Positions 23,780 through 36,407 of a stretch of DNA of 64,000 nt are shown here, piece after piece. The position numbers and the translations under genes were made by a program. The notes under the pieces were generated by a model that saw nothing but the letters and a program-made list of their open reading frames with translations, was not told where the DNA came from and searched no databases. How positions within the stretch are numbered: position 1 is the first letter of the stretch; each line of letters starts with the position of its first letter. Source of the stretch: Phocoena phocoena (taxonomy: Eukaryota > Chordata > Mammalia > Artiodactyla > Phocoenidae); NCBI RefSeq assembly GCF_963924675.1, contig NW_027077404.1:149730-213729 (forward strand). Direction: 5' to 3'.

Positions 23780-25526
23780 TTGGCCAAAAAGGGCGTATGC
23801 GTTTTTTCCTGAATATATTCAGGAAAAAACGCATACGCCCTTTTTGGCCAACCAAGCAAGCCTGTAAAGGAAATCTGCACTACAATGAAGTCTCACTGCC
23901 CCCCTGGCAAAAGGGCCATCTGAAAAAAGTGTAAAATCCAGAAAGGTAGGACAGGATATGGAGAACAGGGAGCCTTGTTATGCTGATTGGCAGGATGTAA
24001 ATTGCCAGCAGCCAGCCTGGAGAAGTGTATGGTGTTTCCTGAAACACATAAGAAACAAAGCAACACAGTCTATGGCACTTCCACTTATGGTCCTATAGCT
24101 TACGGAAATTAAAATCAAAAACAGACAGCCACCCCAATATTTGGGACGGCTGTGTTCACAAGAAGCTCGTCTACAGTAACAGGTAAATATCCCAGAAAGC
24201 AAAATATGGATAAAGAAGTTGTGGCACGTACGTACAATGCAATATCACTCAGCAATGAAATCTGTGTCATCAGGCCCGTAGCGGCATAGTGAGTGGATGC
24301 AGGTACGGTGATTCTACGTGAACTACGTCACACAGAAAAAGAAACATCATAAGATATCACTAATACACGGAATGTAAACTTGACTACACATGAACTGAAT
24401 TACAAAACAGAACAGGGTCTCAAATTTAGAAAACCAACTAGTGCTTGCTTATGGGGAAAGGTGCGTTGGGGTGCTTCATAAAACCAGAGACTGAAATTAG
24501 CACAGATAACTTTCCATAAGCCAAATATGTAATAGACAAGACCTACTCCTTGCTCAACGAAATGGACCCAACACCACATATTCAACGCCTAGGAATATAC
24601 CTGACTAGGAAGAATCTTAAAACCCATGGATATATATGTCTCCGTAAGAGAATCAAGCGTGTGTACAGCGGCATAAACGCAGCAGTGAAAATCCGATAAA
24701 TCCCATTATCAAAATAAATTTCAAAAAAAAATCATAAAGACAGTGAAATAGAGAGCAATTCTTAAATAATTCACTCAGGGCATGTGATGCAACCGGGATT
24801 TAACACATCTACACCCAGAGCTGGTTGAGACATAAGGCTGGACACTTCAGGCTGATAGCATTGGTGAGTTTCGGTGAGCAAATGCAGACCCTTTGAAGTC
24901 ATACTGCATGGTACCCATTCCATGGGTCCCAACTCTCCAGGTTCAAGGGATTCTTCCTCCAGCTAAAACATGCATGGGAAACCAAGAGTATCGTCCACCA
25001 TGTGATTGGGAAATGATTTAAAATGCATCTCAGTTTTCGTATCCTGGTCCTCGGGTTCACCATTCCAGATGCTTTACTAACACTCTCCCCGCTTGGAGAG
25101 TCAGTGCCTTTAACCTCCTCTTTGGCACAGCTTGCAATTTCTGTGCAAAATGAACAGGAATAGGGAGAACCAATGAGAGACTAGCTGTAGGTGTCTGCAC
25201 GGGCAAATGTAACGCTCATTGCCCACCAGGAAGAGGAATTAAACAAAGGCTCAGTGTGCCCTGCTGGAAACAGATTAGGGCCTGAAGCAATCCTGCGGTT
25301 TTGTGCCCAGCTCACAAGAAAGCGAGTTGAAGAAAGGAGCTCAGGGGCACTGTAATTCACAAACCTGCAGAGTTATAAATGACAGCTTTCCTCCAAAAAT
25401 ATATTGAAGTAAGCCTGCGAAGGGGACTTGAAAGCGGGGCAGAATTTCAGGAAAACGATTGCAGGGGGTAGACTGGAATTGCCCTGAAAGCATAGGAAAA
25501 GAGGCAGAACGTCGACAATGATGCAC
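23780..25526 (+). repeat. Unit 14, type A
   Basis: Palindrome 23780-23851, L1 part about 23861-24739. Second A of an A-A pair. The head CCCCTGGCAAAAGG + CCAGCCTGG matches unit 9, five units earlier. The tail is classical A (TTAAACAAAGG, CAGCTTTCC). Confidence 0.95.
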
Positions 25527-27273
25527 TTGGCCAAAAAGGGCGTATGCGTTTTTTCCTGAATATATTCAGGAAAAAACGCATACGCCCTTTTTGGCCAACC
25601 AAGCAAGCCTGTAAATGAAATCTGCACTACAATGAAGTCTCACTGCCCCCCTGGCAAAAGGGCCATCTGAAAAAAGTGTAAAATCCAGAAAGGTAGGACA
25701 GGATATGGAGAACAGGGAGCCTTGTTATGCTGATTGGCAGGATGTAAATTGCCAGCAGCCACCCTGGAGAAGTGTATGGTGTTTCCTGAAACACGAAAGA
25801 AACAAAGCAACACAGCCTATGGCACTTCCACTTATGGTCCTATAGCTTACGGAAATTAAAATCAAAAACAGACAGCCACCCCAATATTTGAGACGGCTGT
25901 GTTCACAAGAAGCTCGTCTACAGTATCAGGTAAATATCCCAGAAAGCAAAAAATGGATAAAGAACTTGTGGCACGTACGGACAATGCAATATCACTCAGC
26001 AATGAAATCTGTGTCATCAGGCCCATAGCGGCATAGTGAGTGGATGCAGGTACGGTGATTCTACGTGAACTACGTCACACAGAAAAAGAATCATCATAAG
26101 ATATCACGAATACACGGAATGTAAACTTGACTACACATGAACTGAATTACAAAATAGAAAAGGGTCTCAAATTTAGAAAACCAACTAGTGCTTGCTTATG
26201 GGGAAAGGTGCCTTGGGGTGCTGCATAAAACCAGAGACTGAAATTAGCACAGATAACTTTCCATAAGCCCAATATGTAATAGACAAGACCTACTGTTTGC
26301 TCAACGAAATGGACCCAACACCACATATTCAACGCCTAGGAATATACCTGACTAGGAAGAATCTTAAAACCCATGGATATATATGTCTCCGTAAGAGAAT
26401 CAAGGGTGTGTACAGCGGCCGAAAGGCAGCAGTGAAAATCCGATAAATCCCATTATCAAAATAAATTTCGAAAACAAAACACAAAGACAGTGAAATAGAG
26501 AGCAATTCTTAAATAATTCACTCAGGGCATGTGATGCAACCGGGATTGACCACATCTACACCCAGAGCTGGTTGAGACATAAGGCTGGACACTTCAGGCT
26601 GATAGCATTGGTGAGTTTAGGTGAGCAAATGCACACCCTTTGAAGTCATACTGTATGGTACCTATTCCATGGGTCCCAACTCTTCAGGTTCAAGGGATTC
26701 TTCCTCCAGCTAAAACATGCATGTGAAACCCACAGTATGGTCCACCGTGTTATGGGGAAATGATTTAAAATGCATCTCAGTTTTCGTATCCTGGTCCTCG
26801 GGTTCACCATTCCAGATGATTTACTAACAGTCTCCCTGCTTGGAGAGTCAGTGCCTTTAACCTCCTGTTTGGCACAGCTTGCAATTTCTGTGCAAGATGA
26901 ACAGGAATAGGGAGAACCAATGAGAGACTAGCTGTAGGTGTCTGCACGGGCAAATGTAACGCTCATTTCCCACCAGGAAGAGGAATTTACCAAAGGCTCA
27001 GCATGCCCTGCCCGAAACAGATTAGGGCCTGAAGCAATCCTGCGGTTTTGTGCCCAGTTCACAAGAAAGCGAGTTGAAGAAAGGAGCTCAGGGGCACTGT
27101 AATTCACAAACCTGCAGAGTTATAAATGACAGCTATCCTCCAAAAATATATTGAAGTAAGCCTGCGAAGGGGACTTGAAAGCGGGGCAGAATTTCAGGAA
27201 AACGATTGCAGGGGGTAGACTGGAATTGCCCTGAAAGCATAGGAAAAGAGGCAGAACGTCGACAATGATGCAC
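25527..27273 (+). repeat. Unit 15, type B
   Basis: Palindrome 25527-25598, L1 part about 25608-26486. Private changes CACGTACGGACAATG near 25978, AGAATCATCAT near 26089 and CTACTGTTTGCTC near 26292. Confidence 0.95.
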
Positions 27274-29020
27274 TTGGCCAAAAAGGGCGTATGCGTTTTT
27301 TCCTGAATATATTCAGGAAAAAACGCATACGCCCTTTTTGGCCAACCAAGCAAGCCTGTAAAGGAAATCTGCACTACAATGAAGTCTCACTGCCCCCCGG
27401 GCAAGAGGGCCATCTGAAAAAAGTGTAAAATCCAGAAAGGTAGGACAGGATATGGAGAACAGGGAGCCTTGTTATGCTGATTGGCAGGATGTAAATTGCC
27501 AGCAGCCAGCCTGGAGAAGTGTATGGTGTTTCCTGAAACACATAAGAAACAAAGCAACACAGTCTATGGCACTTCCACTTATGGTCCTATAGCTTACGGA
27601 AATTAAAATCAAAAACAGACAGCCACCCCAATATTTGGGACGGCTGTGTTCACAAGAAGCTCGTCTACAGTAACAGGTAAATATCCCAGAAAGCAAAATA
27701 TGGATAAAGAAGTTGTGGCACGTACGTACAATGCAATATCACTCAGCAATGAAATCTGTGTCATCAGGCCCGTAGCGGCATAGTGAGTGGATGCAGGTAC
27801 GGTGATTCTACGTGAACTACGTCACACAGAAAAAGAAACATCATAAGATATCACTAATACACGGAATGTAAACTTGACTACACATGAACTGAATTACAAA
27901 ACAGAACAGGGTCTCAAATTTAGAAAACCAACTAGTGCTTGCTTATGGGGAAAGGTGCGTTGGGGTGCTTCATAAAACCAGAGACTGAAATTAGCACAGA
28001 TAACTTTCCATAAGCCAAATATGTAATAGACAAGACCTACTCCTTGCTCAACGAAATGGACCCAACACCACATATTCAACGCCTAGGAATATACCTGACT
28101 AGGAAGAATCTTAAAACCCATGGATATATATGTCTCCGTAAGAGAATCAAGCGTGTGTACAGCGGCATAAACGCAGCAGTGAAAATCCGATAAATCCCAT
28201 TATCAAAATAAATTTCAAAAAAAAATCATAAAGACAGTGAAATAGAGAGCAATTCTTAAATAATTCACTCAGGGCATGTGATGCAACCGGGATTTAACAC
28301 ATCTACACCCAGAGCTGGTTGAGACATAAGGCTGGACACTTCAGGCTGATAGCATTGGTGAGTTTCGGTGAGCAAATGCAGACCCTTTGAAGTCATACTG
28401 CATGGTACCCATTCCATGGGTCCCAACTCTCCAGGTTCAAGGGATTCTTCCTCCAGCTAAAACATGCATGGGAAACCAAGAGTATCGTCCACCATGTGAT
28501 TGGGAAATTATTTAAAATGCATCTCAGTTTTCGTATCCTGGTCCTCGGGTTCACCATTCCAGATGCTTTACTAACACTCTCCCCGCTTGGAGAGTCAGTG
28601 CCTTTAACCTCCTCTTTGGCACAGCTTGCAATTTCTGTGCAAAATGAACAGGAATAGGGAGAACCAATGAGAGACTAGCTGTAGGTGTCTGCACGGGCAA
28701 ATGTAACGCTCATTGCCCACCAGGAAGAGGAATTAAACAAAGGCTCAGTGTGCCCTGCTGGAAACAGATTAGGGCCTGAAGCAATCCTGCGGTTTTGTGC
28801 CCAGCTCACAAGAAAGCGAGTTGAAGAATGGAGCTCAGGGGCACTGTAATTCACAAACCTGCAGAGTTATAAATGACAGCTTTCCTCCAAAAATATATTG
28901 AAGTAAGCCTGCGAAGGGGACTTGAAAGCGGGGCAGAATTTCAGGAAAACGATTGCAGGGGGTAGACTGGAATTGCCCTGAAAGCATAGGAAAAGAGGCA
29001 GAACATCGACAATGATGCAC
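27274..29020 (+). repeat. Unit 16, type A
   Basis: Palindrome 27274-27345, L1 part about 27355-28233. Private changes GGGAAATTATTT near 28508, AAGAATGGAGC near 28826, and AACATCGAC near 29003, which destroys the SalI site otherwise seen once per unit. Confidence 0.95.
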
Positions 29021-30767
29021 TTGGCCAAAAAGGGCGTATGCGTTTTTTCCTGAATATATTCAGGAAAAAACGCATACGCCCTTTTTGGCCAACCAAGCAA
29101 GCCTGTAAAGGAAATCTGCACTACAATGAAGTCTCACTGCCCCCCGGGCAAGAGGGCCATCTGAAAAAAGTGTAAAATCCAGAAAGGTAGGACAGGATAT
29201 GGAGAACAGGGAGCCTTGTTATGCTGATTGGCAGGATGTAAATTGCCAGCAGCCAGCCTGGAGAAGTGTATGGTGTTTCCTGAAACACATAAGAAACAAA
29301 GCAACACAGTCTATGGCACTTCCACTTATGGTCCTATAGCTTACGGAAATTAAAATCAAAAACAGACAGCCACCCCAATATTTGGGACGGCTGTGTTCAC
29401 AAGAAGCTCGTCTACAGTAACAGGTAAATATCCCAGAAAGCAAAATATGGATAAAGAAGTTGTGGCACGTACGTACAATGCAATATCACTCAGCAATGAA
29501 ATCTGTGTCATCAGGCCCGTAGCGGCATAGTGAGTGGATGCAGGTACGGTGATTCTACGTGAACTACGTCACACAGAAAAAGAAACATCATAAGATATCA
29601 CTAATACACGGAATGTAAACTTGACTACACATGAACTGAATTACAAAACAGAACAGGGTCTCAAATTTAGAAAACCAACTAGTGCTTGCTTATGGGGAAA
29701 GGTGCCTTGGGGTGCTTCATAAAACCAGAGACTGAAATTAGCACAGATAACTTTCCATAAGCCAAATATGTAATAGAGAAGACCTACTCCTTGCTCAACG
29801 AAATGGACCCAACACCACATATTCAACGCCTAGGAATATACCTGACTAGGAAGAATCTTAAAACCCATGGATATATATGTCTCCGTAAGAGAATCAAGGG
29901 TGTGTACAGCGGCCGAAAGGCAGCAGTGAAAATCCGATAAATCCCATTATCAAAATAAATTTCGAAAACAAAACACAAAGACAGTGAAATAGAGAGCAAT
30001 TCTTAAATAATTCACTCAGGGCATGTGATGCAACCGGGATTGACCACATCTACACCCAGAGCTGGTTGAGACATAAGGCTGGACACTTCAGGCTGATAGC
30101 ATTGGTGAGTTTAGGTGAGCAAATGCACACCCTTTGAAGTCATACTGTATGGTACCTATTCCATGGGTCCCAACTCTTCAGGTTCAAGGGATTCTTCCTC
30201 CAGCTAAAACATGCATGTGAAACCCACAGTATGGTCCACCGTGTTATGGGGAAATGATTTAAAATGCATCTCAGTTTTCGTATCCTGGTCCTCGGGTTCA
30301 CCATTCCAGATGATTTACTAACAGTCTCCCTGCTTGGAGAGTCAGTGCCTTTAACCTCCTCTTTGGCACAGCTTGCAATTTCTGTGCAAGATGAACAGGA
30401 ATAGGGAGAACCAATGAGAGACTAGCTGTAGGTGTCTGCACGGGCAAATGTAACGCTCATTTCCCACCAGGAAGAGGAATTTACCAAAGGCTCAGCATGC
30501 CCTGCCCGAAACAGATTAGGGCCTGAAGCAATCCTGCGGTTTTGTGCCCAGATCACAAGAAAGCGAGTTGAAGAAAGGAGCTCAGGGGCACTGTAATTCA
30601 CAAACCTGCAGAGTTATAAATGACAGCTATCCTCCAAAAATATATTGAAGTAAGCCTGCGAAGGGGACTTGAAAGCGGGGCAGAATTTCTGGAAAACGAT
30701 TGCAGGGGGTAGACTGGAATTGCCCTGAAAGCATAGGAAAAGAGGCAGAACGTCGACAATGATGGAC
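29021..30767 (+). repeat. Unit 17, A-to-B mosaic
   Basis: Palindrome 29021-29092, L1 part about 29102-29980. Type A through CCAAATATG (about 29762), type B from AAGGGTGTG (about 29896). AGAGAAGACC near 29775 is shared only with unit 26. The B tail has CTCCTCTTTGG (A state, also in unit 19). Private changes CAGATCAC, GAATTTCTGG and GATGGACTTGG lie just before the next palindrome. Confidence 0.93.
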
Positions 30768-32513
30768 TTGGCCAAAAAGGGCGTATGCGTTTTTTCCTGA
30801 ATATATTCAGGAAAAAACGCATACGCCCTTTTTGGCCAACCAAGCAAGCCTGTAAAGGAAATCTGCACTACAATGAAGTCTCACTGCCCCCCGGGCAAGA
30901 GGGCCATCTGAAAAAAGTGTAAAATCCAGAAAGGTAGGACAGGATATGGAGAACAGGGAGCCTTGTTATGCTGATTGGCAGGATGTAAATTGCCAGCAGC
31001 CAGCCTGGAGAAGTGTATGGTGTTTCCTGAAACACATAAGAAACAAAGCAACACAGTCTATGGCACTTCCACTTATGGTCCTATAGCTTACGGAAATTAA
31101 AATCAAAAACAGACAGCCACCCCAATATTTGGGACGGCTGTGTTCACAAGAAGCTCGTCTACAGTAACAGGTAAATATCCCAGAAAGCAAAATATGGATA
31201 AAGAAGTTGTGGCACGTACGTACAATGCAATATCACTCAGCAATGAAATCTGTGTCATCAGGCCCGTAGCGGCATAGTGAGTGGATGCAGGTACGGTGAT
31301 TCTACGTGAACTACGTCACACAGAAAAAGAAACATCATAAGATATCACTAATACACGGAATGTAAACTTGACTACACATGAACTGAATTACAAAACAGAA
31401 CAGGGTCTCAAATTTAGAAAACCAACTAGTGCTTGCTTATGGGGAAAGGTGCGTTGGGGTGCTTCATAAAACCAGAGACTGAAATTAGCACAGATAACTT
31501 TCCATAAGCCAAATATGTAATAGACAAGACCTACTCCTTGCTCAACGAAATGGACCCAACACCACATATTCAACGCCTAGGAATATACCTGACTAGGAAG
31601 AATCTTAAAACCCATGGATATATATGTCTCCGTAAGAGAATCAAGCGTGTGTACAGCGGCATAAACGCAGCAGTGAAAATCCGATAAATCCCATTATCAA
31701 AATAAATTTCAAAAAAAAATCATAAAGACAGTGAAATAGAGAGCAATTCTTAAATAATTCACTCAGGGCATGTGATGCAACCGGGATTTAACACATCTAC
31801 ACCCAGAGCTGGTTGAGACATAAGGCTGGACACTTCAGGCTGATAGCATTGGTGAGTTTCGGTGAGCAAATGCAGACCCTTTGAAGTCATACTGCATGGT
31901 ACCCATTCCATGGGTCCCAACTCTCCAGGTTCAAGGGATTCTTCCTCCAGCTAAAACATGCATGGGAAACCAAGAGTATCGTCCACCATGTGATTGGGAA
32001 ATGATTTAAAATGCATCACAGTTTTCGTATCCTGGTCCTCGGGTTCACCATTCCAGATGCTTTACTAACACTCTCCCCGCTTGGAGAGTCAGTGCCTTTA
32101 ACCTCCTCTTTGGCACAGCTTGCAATTTCTGTGCAAAATGAACAGGAATAGGGAGAACCAATGAGAGACTAGCTGTAGGTGTCTGCACGGGCAAATGTAA
32201 CGCTCATTGCCCACCAGGAAGAGGAATTAAACAAAGGCTCAGTGTGCCCTGCTGGAAACAGATTAGGGCCTGAAGCAATCCTGCGGTTTTGTGCCCAGCT
32301 CACAAGAAAGCGAGTTGAAGAAAGGAGCTCAGGGGCACTGTAATTCACAAACCTGCAGAGTTATAAATGACAGCTTTCCTCCAAAAATATATTGAAGTAA
32401 GCCTGCGAAGGGGACTTGAAAGCGGGGCAGAATTTCAGGAAACGATTGCAGGGGGTAGACTGGAATTGCCCTGAAAGCATAGGAAAAGAGGCAGAACGTC
32501 GACAATGATGCAC
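30768..32513 (+). repeat. Unit 18, type A, 1,746 bp
   Basis: Palindrome 30768-30839, L1 part about 30849-31727. GCATCACAGTTTTCG near 32014 is shared with unit 24 only. One A is missing from the run at 32439-32442 (CAGGAAACGATT instead of CAGGAAAACGATT), 73 bp before the next palindrome. Confidence 0.94.
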
Positions 32514-34260
32514 TTGGCCAAAAAGGGCGTATGCGTTTTTTCCTGAATATATTCAGGAAAAAACGCATACGCCCTTTTTGGCCAACCAAGCAAGCCTGTA
32601 AATGAAATCTGCACTACAATGAAGTCTCACTGCCCCCCGGGCAAAAGGGCCATCTGAAAAAAGTGTAAAATCCAGAAAGGTAGGACAGGATATGGAGAAC
32701 AGGGAGCCTTGTTATGCTGATTGGCAGGATGTAAATTGCCAGCAGCCACCCTGGAGAAGTGTATGGTGTTTCCTGAAACACGAAAGAAACAAAGCAACAC
32801 AGCCTATGGCACTTCCACTTATGGTCCTATAGCTTACGGAAATTAAAATCAAAAACAGACAGCCACCCCAATATTTGAGACGGCTGTGTTCACAAGAAGC
32901 TCGTCTACAGTATCAGGTAAATATCCCAGAAAGCAAAAAATGGATAAAGAACTTGTGGCACGTACGTACAATGCAATATCACTCAGCAATGAAATCTGTG
33001 TCATCAGGCCCATAGCGGCATAGTGAGTGGATGCAGGTACGGTGATTCTACGTGAACTACGTCACACAGAAAAAGAAATATCATAAGATATCATGAATAC
33101 ACGGAATGTAAACTTGACTACACATGAACTGAATTACAAAATAGAAAAGGGTCTCAAATTTAGAAAACCAACTAGTGCTTGCTTATGGGGAAAGGTGCCT
33201 TGGGGTGCTGCATAAAACCAGAGACTGAAATTAGCACAGATAACTTTCCATAAGCCCAATATGTAATAGACAAGACCTACTCCTTGCTCAACGAAATGGA
33301 CCCAACACCACATATTCAACGCCTAGGAATATACCTGACTAGGAAGAATCTTAAAACCCATGGATATATATGTCTCCGTAAGAGAATCAAGGGTGTGTAC
33401 AGCGGCCGAAAGGCAGCAGTGAAAATCCGATAAATCCCATTATCAAAATAAATTTCGAAAACAAAACACAAAGACAGTGAAATAGAGAGCAATTCTTAAA
33501 TAATTCACTCAGGGCATGTGATGCAACCGGGATTGACCACATCTACACCCAGAGCTGGTTGAGACATAAGGCTGGACACTTCAGGCTGATAGCATTGGTG
33601 AGTTTAGGTGAGCAAATGCACACCCTTTGAAGTCATACTGTATGGTACCTATTCCATGGGTCCCAACTCTTCAGGTTCAAGGGATTCTTCCTCCAGCTAA
33701 AACATGCATGTGAAACCCACAGTATGGTCCACCGTGTTATGGGGAAATGATTTAAAATGCATCTCAGTTTTCGTATCCTGGTCCTCGGGTTCACCATTCC
33801 AGATGATTTACTAACAGTCTCCCTGCTTGGAGAGTCAGTGCCTTTAACCTCCTCTTTGGCACAGCTTGCAATTTCTGTGCAAGATGAACAGGAATAGGGA
33901 GAACCAATGAGAGACTAGCTGTAGGTGTCTGCACGGGCAAATGTAACGCTCATTTCCCACCAGGAAGAGGAATTTACCAAAGGCTCAGCATGCCCTGCCC
34001 GAAACAGATTAGGGCCTGAAGCAATCCTGCGGTTTTGTGCCCAGTTCACAAGAAAGCGAGTTGAAGAAAGGAGCTCAGGGGCACTGTAATTCACAAAGCT
34101 GCAGAGTTATAAATGACAGCTATCCTCCAAAAATATATTGAAGTAAGCCTGCGAAGGGGACTTGAAAGCGGGGCAGAATTTCAGGAAAACGATTGCAGGG
34201 GGTAGACTGGAATTGCCCTGAAAGCATAGGAAAAGAGGCAGAACGTCGACAATGATGCAC
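32514..34260 (+). repeat. Unit 19, type B
   Basis: Palindrome 32514-32585, L1 part about 32595-33473. Head CCCCGGGCAAAAGG mixes A and B. Private changes AAGAAATATCAT near 33076 and ACAAAGCTGCAG near 34094. It has CTCCTCTTTGG in the tail like unit 17. Confidence 0.95.
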
Positions 34261-36007
34261 TTGGCCAAAAAGGGCGTATGCGTTTTTTCCTGAATATATT
34301 CAGGAAAAAACGCATACGCCCTTTTTGGCCAACCAAGCAAGCCTGTAAAGGAAATCTGCACTACAATGAAGTCTCACTGCCCCCCGGGCAAGAGGGCCAT
34401 CTGAAAAAAGTGTAAAATCCAGAAAGGTAGGACAGGATATGGAGAACAGGGAGCCTTGTTATGCTGATTGGCAGGATGTAAATTGCCAGCAGCCAGCCTG
34501 GAGAAGTGTATGGTGTTTCCTGAAACACATAAGAAACAAAGCAACACAGTCTATGGCACTTCCACTTATGGTCCTATAGCTTACGGAAATTAAAATCAAA
34601 AACAGACAGCCACCCCAATATTTGAGACGGCTGTGTTCACAAGAAGCTCGTCTACAGTAACAGGTAAATATCCCAGAAAGCAAAATATGGATAAAGAAGT
34701 TGTGGCACGTACGTACAATGCAATATCACTCAGCAATGAAATCTGTGTCATCAGGCCCGTAGCGGCATAGTGAGTGGATGCAGGTACGGTGATTCTACGT
34801 GAACTACGTCACACAGAAAAAGAAACATCATAAGATATCACTAATACACGGAATGTAAACTTGACTACACATGAACTGAATTACAAAACAGAACAGGGTC
34901 TCAAATTTAGAAAACCAACTAGTGCTTGCTTATGGGGAAAGGTGCCTTGGGGTGCTGCATAAAACCAGAGACTGAAATTAGCACAGATAACTTTCCATAA
35001 GCCAAATATGTAATAGACAAGACCTACTCCTTGCTCAACGAAATGGACCCAACACCACATATTCAACGCCTAGGAATATACCTGACTAGGAAGAATCTTA
35101 AAACCCATGGATATATATGTCTCCGTAAGAGAATCAAGCATGTGTACAGCGGCATAAACGCAGCAGTGAAAATCCGATAAATCCCATTATCAAAATAAAT
35201 TTCAAAAAAAAATCATAAAGACAGTGAAATAGAGAGCAATTCTTAAATAATTCACTCAGGGCATGTGATGCAACCGGGATTTACCACATCTACACCCAGA
35301 GCTGGTTGAGACATAAGGCTGGACACTTCAGGCTGATAGCATTGGTGAGTTTCGGTGAGCAAATGCAGACCCTTTGAAGTCATACTGCATGGTACCCATT
35401 CCATGGGTCCCAACTCTCCAGGTTCAAGGGATTCTTCCTCCGGCTAAAACATGCATGGGAAACCCAGAGTATCGTCCACCTTGTGATTGGGAAACGATTT
35501 AAAATGTATCTCAGTTTTCGTATCCTGGTCCTCGGGTTCACCATTCCAAATGCTTTACAAACACTCTCCCTGCTTGGAGAGTCAGTGCCTTTAACCTCCT
35601 CTTTGACGCAGCTTGCAATTTCTGTGCAAGATGAACAGGAATAGGGAGAACGAATAAGACACTAGCTCTAGGTGTGTGCACGGGCAAATGTAACACTCAT
35701 TTCCCACCAGGAAGAGGAATTAACCAAAGGCTCAGTGTGCCCTGCTGGAAACAGATTAGGGCGTGAAGCAATCCTGCGGTTTTGTGCCCAGCTCACAAGA
35801 AAGCGAGTTGAAGAAAGGAGCTCAGGGGCACTGTAATTCACAAACCTGCAGAGTTATAAATGACAGCTATCCTTCAAAAGTATATTGAAGTAAGCCTGCG
35901 AAGGGGACTTGAAAGTGGGGCAGAATTTCAGGAAAACGATTGCAGGGGGTAGACTGGAATTGCCCTGAAAGCATAGGAAAAGAGGCACAACGTCGACAAT
36001 GATGCAC
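34261..36007 (+). repeat. Unit 20, type A, tail strongly divergent
   Basis: Palindrome 34261-34332, L1 part about 34342-35220. Ordinary A sequence up to about 35,280 apart from B bases in GTGCCTTGGGGTGCTGC. From 35,442 to the end substitutions are dense, for example TTTGACGCAGC, ACGAATAAGACACTAGCTCT, GGCGTGAAGC and CAAAAGTATATTG. This is the first part of the divergent island. Confidence 0.94.
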
Positions 36008-36354
36008 TTGGCCAAAAAGGGCGTATGCTTTTTTTCCTGAATATATTCAGGAAAAAACGCATATGCCCTTTTTGGCCAACCAAGCAAGCCTGTAAAGGAA
36101 ATCTGCACTACAATGAAGTCTCACTGGCCCCTGGGCAAAAGGGCCATCTGAAAAAAGTGTAAAATCCAGAAAGGTAGGACAGGATATGGAGAACAGGGAG
36201 CCTTTTAATGCTGATTGGCAGGATGTAAATTGTGAAGAGCCACCCTGGAGCAGTGTATGGTGTTTCCTGAAACACATAAGAAATAAAGCAACACAGCCTA
36301 TGGCAATTGCACTTATGGTCCTATTGCTTAGGGAAATTAAAATCAAAAACAGAG
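35442..36354 (+). repeat. Divergent island spanning the unit 20/21 boundary
   Basis: About 35-40 substitutions in 913 bp by eye, whereas the same interval in other A units shows very few. It has a sharp right edge: after AGAGAGCCACC (36,351 on) the sequence is again ordinary type A. It contains an altered palindrome and the only copy where the L1 ORF2 relic is open through the usual TAG. GGCAATTGCACTTATGG (36,303-36,319) is closer to L1 (GCAAT-CCAC) than GGCACTTCCACTTATGG of other units. Likely a piece of an older or distant subfamily moved in by conversion or unequal exchange. Confidence 0.85.
36008..36079. repeat. Palindrome copy with one change in each arm
   Basis: G to T at 36029 (left arm) and C to T at 36064 (right arm). 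The two are not pairing partners, so two pairs are lost and none compensated. Confidence 0.93.
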
Positions 36355-36407
36355 AGCCACCCCAATATTTGGGACGGCTGTGTTCACAAGAAGCTCGTCT
36401 ACAGTAA
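36186..36407 (+). pseudogene. L1 ORF2 C-terminal relic, open for 73 codons only in this copy
   Basis: Reading from ATG 36186 gives a 73-residue frame with PPWSSVWCFLKHI near residues 19-31, corresponding to L1 ORF2 QPLW..VWRFL. In other units this frame is closed by TAG in CTATAGCTTA; here the sequence is CTATTGCTTA. It has no upstream ORF2 body, no catalytic part (endonuclease and reverse transcriptase lie far upstream in L1) and terminates early. It is a fossil stretch, not a gene. Confidence 0.75.

Larger units (their letters stand above)
6310..30767 (+). repeat. Dimeric A/B higher-order repeat (3,494 bp), imperfect
   Basis: Units alternate between two types. Type A has CACATAAG, TAACAGG, GAAGTTG, GGTGCGTTGGGG, CGGCATAAACG, a nine-A tract, TTTCGGTG and ACTCTCCCCG. 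At the same places type B has CACGAAAG, TATCAGG, GAACTTG, GGTGCCTTGGGG, CGGCCGAAAGG, GAAAACAAAACAC, TTTAGGTG and AGTCTCCCTG. I count roughly 55 such sites by eye. From unit 4 the order is A B A B A A B A B A A B A A/B. The same alternation continues to the right: units 18-29 read A B A A B A/B A B A B A B. Confidence 0.85.
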
